Assembly: GCA_033816765.1 (NCBI GenBank)
Contig: CM066290.1
Span: 2,790,001 to 2,854,000, forward strand
Origin: Nothopassalora personata
Lineage: Eukaryota; Ascomycota; Dothideomycetes; Mycosphaerellales; Mycosphaerellaceae
DNA: 64,000 bases
Direction: 5' to 3'
The position numbers were made by a program, and so were the translations under genes. The notes below the pieces were generated by a model that saw only the letters and a list, made by a program, of their open reading frames with translations, was not told where the DNA came from and searched no databases. Each line of letters begins with the position of its first letter. Positions within the stretch are counted from its first letter, which is position 1. Shown here piece after piece: positions 22,329 through 35,632 of this stretch.

Positions 22329-22867
22329 GCGACTCCGGGAGCTATTATCTAAATCCTTAGGTTGAATTAGGTTACTTAAGGATATAAATAGGCGGATGAA
22401 TTCCTTTATATCTTATTCTTTAGGCCTCTTACCTTACTGCGCCCTAATAATCTCCTTAAGATATTCCCGACTCCCTAATATCGAGTAGGCGTTAAACCTT
22501 AGAACTCTAATAAGAACGCCCTCCTAAAACGTGCCTTATTAGTAAGCTACCTAGGTAGCCTTATAACTTCGCGCCGGATAGTAGTTTCGTAATTGCGCTT
22601 AAACCTGCCCTAGAAATCATCCTTCTTAATAGATGCCCGAGGCGGATACTAGTCTATTAGGTTACTAAACCGCTCCTAGAACTTAGTAGCATTAGTACTA
22701 TTAAAGAACGGATTCTTAGCACCTCCTAGAGGTGGAAAGCGAGGGCTAGCGTTTTCTATTACTACTGCTAATCGTCTAAAGAGGGTAGTTATAGCATCTA
22801 TTCCAATTGTACTGTTCGTTCCTATACCTATACTATAAGGGCCGTAAGGCTATAAGGGGATGTCGCA

Positions 22868-24600
22868 ATATATAGTACGCCTACGATCTTCTAATCGTAG
22901 ATAAACTAAAGCTTACTTTCTTCTATCGACGCTATACGCGTCTCCTAGTGTACGTATACGCGTTTCGTACGGTATGCTAAGCCGGGTATAGCCGCATTAC
23001 ATATAAGGGTTAGCTATAGGCTACCCTTATAACTACCTCCCCTTCTAGGCCGAGCTGCCCTTAGCTCGCGGCTTTAGGAGATTTCTATATAAGTAATCTA
23101 TCTACTTCTCGTAGATTCCGTTACTATACGACCCGCCTATAGGTCTCGTACGTATCGTTATCGTAGTATAGGTAGGTATAAAGTTATATTTACCGGGTTA
23201 ACTAACTCGAGGGTTTAAGAAGCGTACCCTCTCCCTCCTTTTCCTTCTTTTTCCCTTACACTACGTTCTCGTAGCGTACTACACCCGCACTACTAGCGAT
23301 CTACTAGCTCCTCGCTAGCGACTACCTAGCGACCCGCTAGTACTACTATAGCTTTAGAGAAAGCTATCTAAGACTAGCTCCGCTAGGAGGCCCTTATAGG
23401 GGGCCTATTAGTACTACTAACACTATTACTAGCACTACGAGCATAGATGTCTAGCGCGCTCGGCGCACTAGATACGCTAGCGAAGCGTAAGTTTAGCGCA
23501 CTAGGGCCGTAGACCCCTAAGTCCTTACTAGCTAGGCGCCTAGGTACCGACATTAAGATGTATATACGCTATCTACTATACTTCGTAGCTAGTAAGTATT
23601 CGTAACGCTCTTTACTTACGATACGCTTACTAATAGTATAGTAGACGAGTAGGATACGTATAATAGTGTTACTACCGGCAAGTTACTTAAGAAGTATAGG
23701 CGCTATAGAGACATTAGGCACCCCTACGTTAGTAATACTAGCGTCGCTATCGCGTAGCTAGTAGCTCGCCTACGCGCCGCTCGCGCCTAGCGCGATAAGC
23801 TTATCTAGGGGCTTAGTAACCCTATTACTAAATAAGAGTAGGATGCTCTAGACTAGTAGTACGAGCTCTACGCCTAGCTAGGCGAGTAGATCCTAGAGGT
23901 AAGTGCTACGCCTCGCTAGCGCTCCCTACGCTCGCCGTATGCGGCGTACTATCGCTCCCTATGTAAATCGGCTAACCTCCTCCTAGGCTAAGAGGCAGTT
24001 CTCTACCTATAAGAACAAGCGTATAGGGGACACCCGCGTACGCTTCCCCGGCGCCTCTACTACTACTACCCCCTCCTCCGCCGCCGCTACTACGTCCGTA
24101 GTTCTATAGTAAGAGTAGAATAGGGCCCTTAATAGGCTCTTCGAGCTCGGCCGTACTATAAGTACTATGCGTGTCGCATGCGTATCCTATGCTAACCGTA
24201 GTTATAGTTCCTATAGGCTAGAAACATCGATACTACTACGGCCGATAGGGCCTTCTTACTACTAGCCCTACGGGCCGAGTATAATAAGGAGGATAATAAG
24301 GAGGATAATAACGAGTAATCGCGCGCTCCGCGTATGTTAGCCGCCTACTACGCGCCTATGTTCTATCTACGTAGCGCCGTAGTGCGCCTATAAAAGTTTG
24401 TTTTTAAAATAAATACTCTTCTCTCTACTCTTCTCTCTCCTTACCTCCCTCTCTAATGTTATTACTATCGGGGGTGTTTACTCGACTAAGTAAGCGAGCC
24501 TTTTAGTCCGATAGAAGATACTATAGGTTAGTGTCTTCTATACTAGTTGTAGCTAAGTTTACTATCGGGGGTAGAGGTCCTTATATCTAGCTACCGAAGG
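22868..24600 (+). repeat. RIP-mutated repeat D, plus-strand copy
   Basis: Begins TGTCGCAATA and resembles 13000-12780 and then 9040-8100 on the other strand. A decayed ORF (about 23420-24380) has Thr/Ser-rich start, CxxC-like positions now Tyr, TTGKLLKK and RLRAAR motifs. Function unknown. Confidence 0.5.
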
Positions 24601-24662
24601 GTTAAGGTCTAAATATATAACCTATACCCTTATTTTAGCGCCTTATACTACCTTCGTAGTAT

Positions 24663-25029
24663 TAACGACTAATAGGTTGTGTTAACCTTAGGTTTGGAGG
24701 GGGGTCCCTTAGGTCTAACTTGCCCTAATTTCATTTAGGTTTGATTAGACATTTAGGTAAGCTAGTAGGACCTAGTATAGCTATTAAAGATATATACTAC
24801 GTAGCTAAGCATTGTAAGCGTAGCATTAAGGCAACAATTCAATTCATACCTCTCGAGTAGAGGGCATAGGGGTTTAGGTCCGCTAATCCTCTTGTTTTAT
24901 CTAGCTACTACGCTACTCGTTACGTGACCTGATTTCACGGTCCCGGGACCGGCAAATACCTCTGCTTACATAAGCGCCGCTCCATACTACCACAACTCGG
25001 ACAGGCCTACATAGGGTGGTTAGTAGACA
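24663..25029 (+). repeat. 5' LTR of element C
   Basis: 367 bp, over 90 percent like 36127-36492 with mostly CpA/TpG to TpA differences. Contains one 26-bp palindrome (24932-24957). Confidence 0.75.
24932..24957. repeat. 26-bp palindrome, copy 1 (in 5' LTR)
   Basis: Centred on CCCGGG with arms CGGTCCCGGGACCG plus AT-rich ends. One arm has RIP-type damage. The other copies are at 28305, 32141 and 36395. Confidence 0.8.
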
Positions 25030-25096
25030 TTATTTTAGTAGTTAATAAGGGGGGTTATTAAGTATATACCCGGTGGCGTATTAGCATCCAGTTTAT

Positions 25097-25247
25097 AAGG
25101 TTAAAATCACGGTTTAAGGTCTAAGGTTCACGGTTAAGGTTATTACTTAAGGTTAAGGTTTAAGGTTAAGGTTTACGGTTAAGGTCGACTAAGGTCGAAA
25201 ACACTTAAGGTCTAAGGTATTTAGTAACAATTACGGTTATAAGGTCC
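25097..25247 (+). repeat. Degenerate AAGGTT repeat in the leader of element C
   Basis: About thirteen AAGGT cores, often as GGTTAAGGTT, within 150 bp directly after the 5' LTR. It may be a packaging or promoter region of the retroelement; it resembles but is not the TTAGGG telomere repeat. Confidence 0.65.
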
Positions 25248-25385
25248 TATTAAGTAACAACTAGTATTAGCGCATTCTAAAGTAAGCACCTCGCATTAAT
25301 AATAGATACGGCTGCATTACTAGAAAAACTTAGCACCTTTACCGACATAGGTAGAGGCTACGAACAGCCTATAAACCCTACGAAA

Positions 25386-27250
25386 ATGGAAGGGGTCTAT
25401 AGGGATTCTATCCCTTATAAGGGGATGGAAGAATCGGAGGAAGGGGAAACACCTAAATCTAGTAAAGAAGGGAGAAGCGGAACTAGCGCCGCTAAATTAG
25501 GTATAGGTATAGGAATAAACAGCACAATCGGAATGGATGCTATAACTGCTCTCTTTAGACGATTAGTAGTAGCAATAGAAAACGCTAGCCCTCGCTTTCT
25601 ACCTCTAGGAGGTGCTAAGAATCCGTTCTTTAATAGCACCAATGCTACTAAGTTCTTGGAGCGGTTTAGCGACCTAATAGACTAGTATCCGCCTCGGGCA
25701 TCTATTAAGAAGGATAATTTCTAGGGTAAGTTTAAGCGCAATTACGAAACTACTATCCGGCGCGTAGTTATAAGGCTACCTAGGTGGCTTACTAATAAGG
25801 CACGTTTTAGGAGGGCGTTCTTATTAGAGTTCTTAAGGTTTAACGCCTACTCGATATTAGGGAGTCGGGAATATCTTAAGGAGATTGTTAGGGCGCAGTA
25901 AGGCAAGAGGCCTAAAGAATAAGATATAAAGGAATTCATCCGCCTATTTATATCCTTAAGTGATCTAATTAAACCTAAGGATTTAGATAATAGCTCCCGG
26001 AGTCGCCTTCTCCTTTAGGGATTGCTAGAGGTAGTCGCGAAAGCGGTCTATAAGGCTTACGGGCTTCACCTAAAGCAACCTAAGAAGTTTAGGGACTTTT
26101 AGAGGATTCTCGATGAAGCTACTAGTATCGTAGATAGTAAGGAGGGATGGAAAGCTATACATATAGATTTCCCTCTTACTTTGCCTTAGCTACACCGCTT
26201 AGTCGTAAAGTAAATACCGCGCCTTAAGCCTAAGATTAACACGCTTAAGAAGGCTACCTCTAGGACTGTTATTAATAATGACCTAATCTAGAAGGTAGCT
26301 AAAATAAGCATACGTGTATACTAGCGCGGTTGCGTCGCGGACGCGGGTACCTTCTACCCGAGCGAGAATTAACGCTCTATATAACCGGAGAGGTACGACC
26401 TAGACACTAAACTGTAGGTTTACGTAATGTAGCGTCCCCTATCGTAGAATCGCGAACAGTCTAAAGCGATAGATAGTTGTTACTACAACTATAGTAGCTC
26501 GAAGCATTAGGCTAGCAATTATAGGGCAATAAGGTCCTTAATATCTCGGGGCTACGTATACCTCGCCCTAAACAACTAGTAGTATCTAGGGAAAGAAGGC
26601 GATCTACGTCCTACTAAGTTCAACTTTCGGAGGGACTATAGTAAACCGAAACTGCTCTATATGCTCCCTCTACTTAAAGAACATTATAGGCCGATCGAGT
26701 TTAATAACTAATATAAGATTCCCGTACTACGTAAGCAATGGATGGGTAGGGACTACACTAGGGTAATAAAGGTCACGCCTCCTAATTATTCTAAGCCCCC
26801 TTCTAACTTTAGGCATTTAATAGAGTATAGCCCTTAGGACGCACGGTCTAGCTAAACGGAGAAGGCTACTAGTACATATTAGGTCTCATTTGGAGAAAGT
26901 AAAGTAGAGTAGGCGGTCGACTTAGGCGAGCTTAACGAGGTATCTACCTATCCTATGTAGTCTAATAAAGTGAAAGGGAAGGCACCCGTAGGCATTCTAA
27001 AGAATCCGCACCTAAAGACCCGGTCCTTAGCCTAGGATCTACGAGCCCGAGCTAAGGCTACTAAGAAAGTTCGCCTACAATTGGAATAGGAGATCCGGTA
27101 AGCTAAGATTAACTAGTAGGAGGTTGAAATAATTAAAGAAGTTAGTACTTAAATAAGCGAAACTTAATTATTAGCTAAATCCGGGGTAACCCTAGGAAGG
27201 GGAAATGATACCTAAGTAAATAGACTAGGGAACGATGCTAATAAAGGACT
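25386..27250 (+). pseudogene. RIP-decayed gag of element C
   Basis: The first 100 codons are still open (25386-25685). With stops read through, a capsid-like region continues with FFNSTNATKFLERF, FRRAFLLEFLRF and DIKEFIRLFISL. The N-terminus is Gly/Lys-rich. Homologous sequence is present in inverted orientation at 22329-22850 and 19405-19880. Confidence 0.7.
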
Positions 27251-27789
27251 GCCTAAGGATATGCCTATTAGTCCCGTGAACGCCCCCTTCGCATAAAGAA
27301 AGCGTATATAGAATGCTAAGACTATAAGGATTAACAACTACGTCCGACAATATAGTTTAGCTAGTAATAGCCCGGTTATAAAGGAAGAGGGTATTATCTA
27401 CTAGATTAATTAGATCCTCTAAATAACGTTTCCTAATGTGAACGCCTAAGATTAGTTTCGATATAGTCGCTAGTTCGAGGCTGCCCTCTTCGGTCGCGTT
27501 ACTAACACCCCCGCTCTTTAGGAGAAGCTCGCTATAGTGCGACGTCTTATAGGAAAGGACCCTAAGGTTCGTACTAGACAAGTAGTTACCTATAAAGATA
27601 AACCTAAGTATAATAAGGAGGTCTTCCGCGAAGATAGTTAGGCCTAGTATGTCGGAGTGTATTTAACTATACTTTACTCTAAGGGTACGGTCCCTACTGC
27701 TAAGCTATATAAGGACGTTAAGAAAATCGGGCTCTCTAGTGTCCTTAATAACTTTACTATAGTCCCTAGTCCTTAGGTAGTAGCGGAGT

Positions 27790-30700
27790 TTAGGATAAAC
27801 AAGAACTAGATTAGGTACCTAATTAATAAGGGTTCCGAGGTAAATATTATCGGCTAGAGGAACGCTTATAGGTTTAGGTTACTAGTAATGTCGAGTACTT
27901 AGCTTGCCTTTCGAGGTACTAGAGGGCGGGCCTAGTTTAAAGGTGTTATAGGTAATTTAGATGTTTAGGTATTTAGGGTTTACTACTAAGTGGACATGTT
28001 TATCTCCTCGGATCTAAACTCACTAATAATCCTAGGACGTCCGTAGGCCCGTAAGGTACGGCTTACTACCCGTAACTGCGATAATAGTTTATAGGAGGGG
28101 ACTATTACTAGCCGTAAAGGTAAAAGTGTTATGTTTACTACCCTAGTTAGCTCGGACAGGTATAAGACCCTTTAAGAACTATTAAAAGCGTCGGGAAATA
28201 GAAGGGTAGGTTAAGTTACGGCGCTTAACCTACCGACTTGCTAAAGCCGGATTTAATAAAATCGGTAAGGTTCTCGCACTATCTCGGAGAAACCTCGGAG
28301 TTTAATTTACCGGTCCCGGGACCGGTAAATAGCTATAGTAAGGAAAACGGGTACGACTACGACACGACGCATCTATAGGAACCCGGCAAGGCTCTAACAC
28401 CTAGTAACCATTTAGCTTACTTATTAGGATTGCTTAGGACTACTAGAGTAAAGGAACGAGTTATAGAAATTGGAATAGGCGCGTTCGAGGGAGATTCTAT
28501 TACTAACGTTTATTTAGTTTAAGGGGATTGGCCCTCCGAGATCCTAAGGTAATCTACATTGAATGCTTAGGCACGGAAGTAACAAGTAGGCTAACATATA
28601 GCTTACATTAGGATGCCGTTAGTCTTTACGATATATAAGCGTAAGGCGGACAAGAAGAAGCTAGTAGACGCGAGCGTTTACGAACGCCTAGAATCACGAG
28701 TTAAGGGAGATATAGAATAGAAGCGCAGGGCACTATACCTAGAATCTAAGATGTCTAAAGGACAAGGTCCGTTCGATAGGAAGTACTTAACTAAGAAATT
28801 CTTAAGTATTAAGCGAGGTAGCCGGATTACGCTAGAACGACTTACCTTAATTAAGGTTAGTATTAAGCTATTACTAATGGAAAGGGCCTTATTCGATAAG
28901 ATGCTCTATAACCGGGAGGCAGTCCTCGCTTAGGATTTTAGTTACATAAGGCAAATTAGGCACGACGTTATGCTACCTTAGAAGATTAACACGGTCCCTT
29001 ATAGGCTATAGTAGGTACGCCCTATCCGGTTGCACCCAAGTCTTAGGGCGGTTGTTAAGCGCATAATTAGAGCCCGGATTAAGAACAACATCCTAGAATA
29101 CTTATAAGGGGCATACTCTAATAGCTAGTTCCTAGTCGTAAAGAAGGTTAATGCCTCTAGAAGCGATGTGCTATATTAGTTAATTAACTTAGCTATACTC
29201 CTAAATAAGGTTACTATATACGATACTAACATTCCACCGGACACGGATAGCTTCTTAGAGGATTTTACCGGGTGCCGAGTCGCTTCACTTATAGACCTGT
29301 TTTTAGGTTATAACTAGATTACTTTAGATAAGTCCTACCGGGACTTAATAGCCTTTATGACCCCTCTTAGCCTAGTACGCAACACGACTCTACCTTAAGG
29401 AGCTACTAATTTAGTTACCTAGTTCGTACGTGCGGTAATAAAGATTCTACTTAATTATATCTCGCATCGAGCGAAGCCGTTTCTCGATAACATCGGTATT
29501 AAGGGACTAACCGAGGACTATAGGAATGCTAAAGTAGAGCCTAGGTTAAGGAAATGGGTCGTTAAGCACATCGTTTCCCTAGATCTAGTTCTTACTAACC
29601 TAGAGAGAGCTAGTGCGGTGGTTACTAGAGGCAAATTCCAATAGTTATACGAAAAGCTTAAGATTGTTAGGTACGTTACTAGCCCGGATAGTCGCTATCC
29701 TAACCTAAAGGTTGTAGCTAAGATCCTGGATTAGCCTACGCCTACCTGTATTAAGGAGGTCCGCACCTATGTAGGGCTGTGTATGTACTTCCGGATATAG
29801 ATCCCCTAGTTCGTCATTATCGCTCGACTAATGTACAAGCTACTAAAGAAGGACGCCGAGTTTACCTAGATAGAAAATAAGCAGTTCTTAAAAGAAGAGG
29901 TTGCTAGATACCTTATGTAGGCTCTAGCCTTAGTTACCCTCTACTACTTACCTAGTGCCGGGTCTATCTTTGTCTTAGTTAATGCTAGCGGCACTAGATA
30001 GGGATGTATCGTTTCTTAAGAATTAATGGATAGTACCCGACGGCGTTACCCGGTGCGGTATAAGAGTAGAATCTAGAACGCGTTAGAATCTAGATATGAT
30101 GCTAGTAAGCGGGAATGCCTTAGGGTTCTTAAGGGGCTTAAGAAGATCTAGAGATATATTACTAGCGTTGATTTTGTCCTTAAGGTTAATGCTAAGACAC
30201 TTATATAGCAGCTTAACCGGCCGGCTTCGGACCTGCCGAACTCGGTAATAGCCCGGTAGGTCGCATAGATTAGGTTATTCACGTTTAAGGTAAAGTACGT
30301 TACGGGGACTAGACACACTAGCCTAGATGCCCTGTCTCGTAAGCCCTCTATACCTTAGGAACCTAGGGAAGCTAACGAAGACGAAGACGAAGTCGACTAG
30401 ATAATTGATAATAAGCTGTTCGGGTACCCGGAGCCGGTCGACACCTATCTAGTTAAAATCTAGAAAATACGACATCTCGGAGACTAATATTCTAAGAACT
30501 CTTAGCAACTTGCTTAGGTAATAGAAACTAGGACCCGGCCCGATAGTATTACCCGTGCTAAGTACCGGCGGCTAGTAAAGAAGAGCGTTAACTTCTTTAT
30601 CCGGGACTAATTGCTATTCTTCTAGAAGCGCTAAGGAGTACCGTTACAACTTGTAATTAACGATAATAAGGCTTAGAAGGAGATCGTTATAGAATGCTAT

Positions 30701-31935
30701 AAAAGACACGGTCATCGTAGCGCTAAGGTTGTGTATAACCTTATTTCCGATTAGTATTACTAGGACGGATGCTTTACCGATGTCTCTACGTAGGTTCGAA
30801 GTTATACTCCCTATAGGTTTCGCGAGGGTAACTAGCGCGCTAGTAAGCTTTACTTATCGAGCCCTTAGGTTATTAGTAAGAAGTAGTACTCGGACCCCGT
30901 CTAGGTACATAAAAATGGATACCTCCTAGTTACGCGCGAAGCACTTAGCAACTAGATCGAGGCTAGAGTAATAAGGGCACCTCCTAGCTCTAAGACGGTT
31001 ACTAAGTTTCTATACGAAGATGTCTTCTATAGGCACGGCTACTATACTGAAATTGTACTTAATAACGCTACGGTTTATACGGCTAAGGTTAAGCGGTTAC
31101 TCGTAGGGCTTAGTGTTCGAAGGATCCAAATATTACCGTACTATCCGTAGTCTAATGCTCCGGTCGAGGTTAGGTACCGTCCGATTGTTATAGCGTTAGT
31201 AAAGCTTATAAGGAACACATACCGCGGATAGGAGTAATAGGTACCCGCTATGTTATAGGCTAATAGGACTACGACCTATCGTACTACTAGAATGACGCTA
31301 GCTTAGGTCCTATATAGCTATCGCACGATTCTACCAATTAAGGTTAAGTACCCGACGTAGGCGAATTATTAATAGGGATCGGTTAAAACGACTAAGGACC
31401 TACTTACAATACGTGCGCGTTAACTCTAGGCTCGAGACCTTAGTTTAGAAGAGCTGCATACTCGAAGGAAGCGACTAAGAGAACTTAGTAAGGACTACTT
31501 TAATTCTTACCGGAATGTTAACTTTATTAGTTTCTAGAAGGGCGACCTTATTATAAGGTTCGATAAGCTATATAAGGATAACTTCTTACGCAAGATCGGT
31601 TACCGATAGTAAGGTCTATATCGGGTGTCTAGTGTCTCTAGGGAGTTTAGTACCTATATTCTTAAGGAACTTAATAGTACGCTAATAAAGGGTGTTTAGG
31701 CACGAGAAAACCTTAAGCTAGTTCTAGAGCTTCGCCCGGATAACATAGGAGTACTAGGCCTAGATAATAGGATCGATCTCGTAATAGGGGAGGGAGAAGT
31801 CGCTAATAGCGTCGCTAATAGCGAAGATAGTAGTAATTCGAACGAGATCGAGCCTATCGCCGACGAAGACGTGCTACTTATAGGAGTTGACGAAAGGGGA
31901 TCGTATCCTAAACCGGAATCTAAGAAGCTATAGGT
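27790..31935 (+). pseudogene. RIP-decayed pol of element C
   Basis: A retropepsin-like region (about 27800-28100, EVNIIG and LILGRPW) is followed by reverse transcriptase (about 28970-29900; catalytic YxDD now reads FLDN after Asp-to-Asn change), RNase H with an AxTLIWQL block and a TGTRHTSLDALSR end (about 29930-30330). Integrase comes last, with an HGH..K finger and SDW/VSTW blocks (about 30640-31400). No chromodomain was recognised. A 66-codon open stretch (30729-30929) is identical in the inverted copy (18917-18717). Confidence 0.75.
28305..28330. repeat. 26-bp palindrome, copy 2
   Basis: Perfect: ATTTACCGG, TCCCGGGA, CCGGTAAAT. Lies between the protease and reverse transcriptase regions. 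Confidence 0.9.
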
Positions 31936-32140
31936 TAGGCCTCATAACCTTTCTATAGCCAAAATTTCATAGTTTAGTAGGATCGAGGCTAAGAACTAAT
32001 TAGTTAGTAATAGCGTACGGAGTTCACTTCCCTTAGGCATGTGTTACATATGCCCTTTAGTTTATTAAGCCGATTCGGTTATCTAGACTTCACTTTATAG
32101 GGTGTTCTTACCTTAGTTAGACCTTAGTTAGTAGAGTTAC

Positions 32141-32166
32141 ATTTACCGGTCCCGGGACCGGTAAAT
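32141..32166. repeat. 26-bp palindrome, copy 3
   Basis: Perfect and identical to copy 2; lies between pol and ORF3. Confidence 0.9.
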
Positions 32167-32639
32167 CTGATTACGCAATAGCGTAGTATGCCCCTACCGA
32201 ATGCTTACCTAGGTGGTTACTAGCACTGGTTTTCGGTCATATGTAGGGTTATCGGACCTTTAGTGTAACCTTAATAGTACTACTCTTACTACTTATAAGA
32301 CCGGTCTCGGCGCTACTACCTTATAACGGTTATAGGGACATACGCTAAGAGGTATACTTAAGCGTAGCTCTCTACCTGCTACTTCCTCTCTTTTTCTTTA
32401 AACACTAACACTATTACTAGAACTACTAACACATCTATCTACTACTATACATTAGACGGTTCTCTAGCCTCTCTCTTTACGACCTTAACCTTTAAAGCCC
32501 CTACCCCGATACTAAGCTTTTAAAGCTTACTAATACTCTAGAGTAGTACTACGAGATAGCTAGCTCTTACGATCTTACTAATAGCAAATCCTAGTTATTA
32601 TAGCTTTAGCTAGTCCTTCGTTACGCCCGGCTAGCTCGA

Positions 32640-35510
32640 GCATAGCGCTTACTAGTACTATTACTAGGCTTACCCGCCTACCTTAGACCTTGTTCGAGTC
32701 CCTTCGCCTACCGGACAACGTTAAGCATGTCCTTACCAACACGAACACCCCGAAGTCCGCCGCTAATGTTATATTCCGCGAGCTTAGTCCTTAGAAGCGG
32801 GTTAAGGTGTTAAAGGACTTCTATAAGGGCTTTAAGAAGGTGTTCGAAGACTACTCCGTCTAGGTTAACCTATTTTTCGAGGAAGTTAAGAGCGGTATAG
32901 GTAAGAGCTACTAGGATAAAGTCCTTAGTAATAAGAAACTCGATGTCTTGTTTCCTATCGTCAGTAAGATTCGTAAGACCGGTTTAGAGATTCGTAACCG
33001 AGAGAAGACTCTTCGAGCTACGCTTACCCGCTACTAGCTATAGTAGACAGATAATAAGATTCTTAATCGACGCGTTATCTCCAAGCTTTATAGTACTAAT
33101 AGCGGTCGCCGCTAGTTTACGGCCTTTATTAACAAGTACCTAGATTATAGTAGGGCTATTAGTAGAATTTAGAGGGCATTAATCTAGCGTATAAGGATCG
33201 GCCGTAAGGGTATAGACCGTAAGCAAATTCTAGAGCCTAGTAATCTTACCCGGTGCGATAGGGAGGCTAAAGCACGTAGTATTAATCCGTAGTCGGCTAA
33301 GAGTAGGGAGATTATTAGAAGACACCGCCTAGCCGTCTATAAGGATAGCCTTCTATACTTTATAGAGGGTACTATTACTAAGAAGTCCGCGTCCCTAGAG
33401 GACAGCATAGATTAACCTAGACCATCTAGCTAGCAATAGCCTTAGCTACGTTAGCTACCGGGTAGTAAAGGCAAAGGACGTGTAAAGAGTACTACGCTAA
33501 CTCTACTAGCCTCTACCTAGCCTACAGTCCTATCGAGAGGCGGTCGTAAGTCGAGTCGACTTAAGTAGCTCCGTATAGGCGAGAGTATAGGTAAGGGCAT
33601 AACTGCGCCTACTTAATCCTCGCCTAACCGAACGCTAGACGGCGCACCTATACGCGAAGGCAGTCCGCTAGGTACACCGGTTAGTACCCTACGATCTACT
33701 CCGGCCCTAACTAAGAATAGCAATCCGATACTTACTATGTTACCTTCGGCTATAATTAGGGATATATTAGTCTTTAAGGATTAGATCCTATAAGAAGACG
33801 AGGCCCTCCGGATTAAGCGCGCTAACTATACCTATAATAAGCGGTACTGTAGCATTAAGTTTAGAAACTTAATTAATGTAGATAGTATTAACTAGCTACC
33901 TAAGCACCGGATAGCGGGCCTTAAGATCCTCGAATATGCTGTCTCGTAGGTTCTTAAGAGGGATAGTAAGGTTAGCGCTATAATATACGATTAGCATATT
34001 CGAGAGTTCTACTATAAGGCCCTCCACTTCGTTACGAATCCCGGTATTACCGCTAATACCTTATATAAGCGTACGCTTAAGGTCTAAGACTAGCTCTTTA
34101 AAGGTAAGAGTTTTTTAGCTATTAAGGTAAAGAATAGGTCGTGGTTTTGCCCTAATAAGCGTAGTTAGAAGACTATTAACCCGCTTATCTACCTCCGCGT
34201 TCGAGGTAAAGTTAGTACTACGAGTAGCATCGTTACGTATGCTAACTATAACTAGATCCTCGATAAATTTAGCATCGATGAAGCTAACTAAGCCGATCTT
34301 AATAGTACCGGTACCTACATTAATAGTAACATACTATACTAGTATAATAACGCTAAACTAGCGCCGCGGGTTAAAACAGTTAGAGAGATAATAAGTCGAG
34401 AATTCGACGTATACCGATAGCACCTACGAGAATTGAATAAGGTTAGTAACGGCGGCGTCTACTAGAACATGTAGTATTCTCTAAGCTAACAGATTATACG
34501 ATAAGACCCCGGGCTATAGCTCTTATAAGTAGCTCTATACCCTTAACACTGTACTCGGTTTATCTCCTTCCCTAGGCCTACGATTTTTAGCTTTAATAGG
34601 GCTTATTAGGGGGGTGATGCGAACGCTATAGTATAGCATACTAGGGTCGACTTAAACCTCGAAATTGAAAACTACTAGACCAGTAACCGGCTTAATATAC
34701 TATACTCTCTTAACTTAGAGGGCGCTAGTAGGCCGGAGTTTTTACACGGTTTTTATAAGTAAGGGAATGCTATAGAGTTTATCTAGTAGTGCCGGATTAA
34801 CGACTACATAGAAGTCGGCCGATTTAAGCGTTTCTTCTCGGTTAGGGTTTAGAATTACCTAAGTAAGAATAGCATTAGCTAGTTTAGAGAGGACCTAAGC
34901 GCTAGGCAAATGCGGGTAACTACTTTAGGCGTTCTAATAAGGTAGGCCGCACATAAGAAGACGCTACGTTAGATTAACCCTTACTTTATCGAGATCCGCG
35001 ACGATGACTATCTTAAACTCTAGAGAAGCTAGAGCATGCACTAGGTAATAGACCTCTATCGTGACTTTAAGACGCTAAGTAAGAGCGCTATAGGGTTTAA
35101 GTATCGACGCCTAGTACCTAGCTATCCTTTCCCTACGGCCGTACACCTTAGTAGCATTAGCCCTCTATCCAATGCCCTAGCGGGCTTAAAGTCTTAGAAC
35201 GATAACGAAGTTATCCTTAATGCTAGAAGGTAGCTTAATACTACGGTCCGCCTAGACTCGGAGCTCTTCTATAAGAAGATGTATAATTAGCGCGTCCGAG
35301 CTATGAAATTAATAGACAAGTAGCTTAGCTTAGTTACTACTCTCGAGCAGATGTGCTTTATAAGCGAAGGGCGTAATAAGAGCTTCTTCCGTAACTACTA
35401 TAGGAACTTTACTAGCTAGCTACTTAGGGACGCGTCTAGTGAGACTAGTGTTAGCTACGACAACGAGTAGGTCTAGACAAAGGAGTTGTGTAAGAATGAG
35501 TAGAACTAAG
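32640..35510 (+). pseudogene. Long unknown ORF (ORF3) of element C, RIP-decayed
   Basis: A single plus-strand frame of about 950 codons in which nearly all stops fall at expected Trp or Gln codons. It must have been one protein-coding ORF downstream of pol. The N-terminal part is Lys-rich and helical (KDFYKGFKKVFEDY), the middle is basic/Ser-rich, and the C-terminal half has many aromatic residues (for example ILYSLNLEG). I do not recognise any domain; no transmembrane or Env-like features stand out. It may be an accessory protein of the retroelement or a captured gene. Confidence 0.55.
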
Positions 35511-35537
35511 TAGTTAGTGCGGGTTTATAGGCTCCTA

Positions 35538-35632
35538 GTTTCTAGTTCTAATTCTAGTTATGACTCTAGTTCTAATTCTAGTTATAACTCTAGTTCTAAT
35601 TCTAGTTATGACTCTAGTTCTAATTCTAGTTA
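35538..35632 (+). repeat. 24-bp tandem repeat, four units
   Basis: Unit of the type CTAGTTCTAATTCTAGTTATGA (variant bases), just downstream of ORF3. Confidence 0.8.

Larger units (their letters stand above)
18200..22850 (-). mobile_element. Inverted, internally deleted copy of gypsy C (minus strand)
   Basis: 18200-19405 is the reverse complement of integrase to RNase H of element C (31440-30236). It then jumps to gag sequence (26474 and back to about 25480) at 19405-19880 plus 22329-22850. About 3.76 kb (protease and reverse transcriptase) is missing. The sequence is roughly 98 percent identical to the plus-strand copy over several hundred bases compared by eye, including shared stop codons. 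The gag-only element interrupts it at 19881-22328. Confidence 0.8.

Noticed and set aside
35538..35632. Short regular repeats as a possible CRISPR array
   Set aside because: Direct 24-bp tandem units without spacers, in a fungal retroelement.
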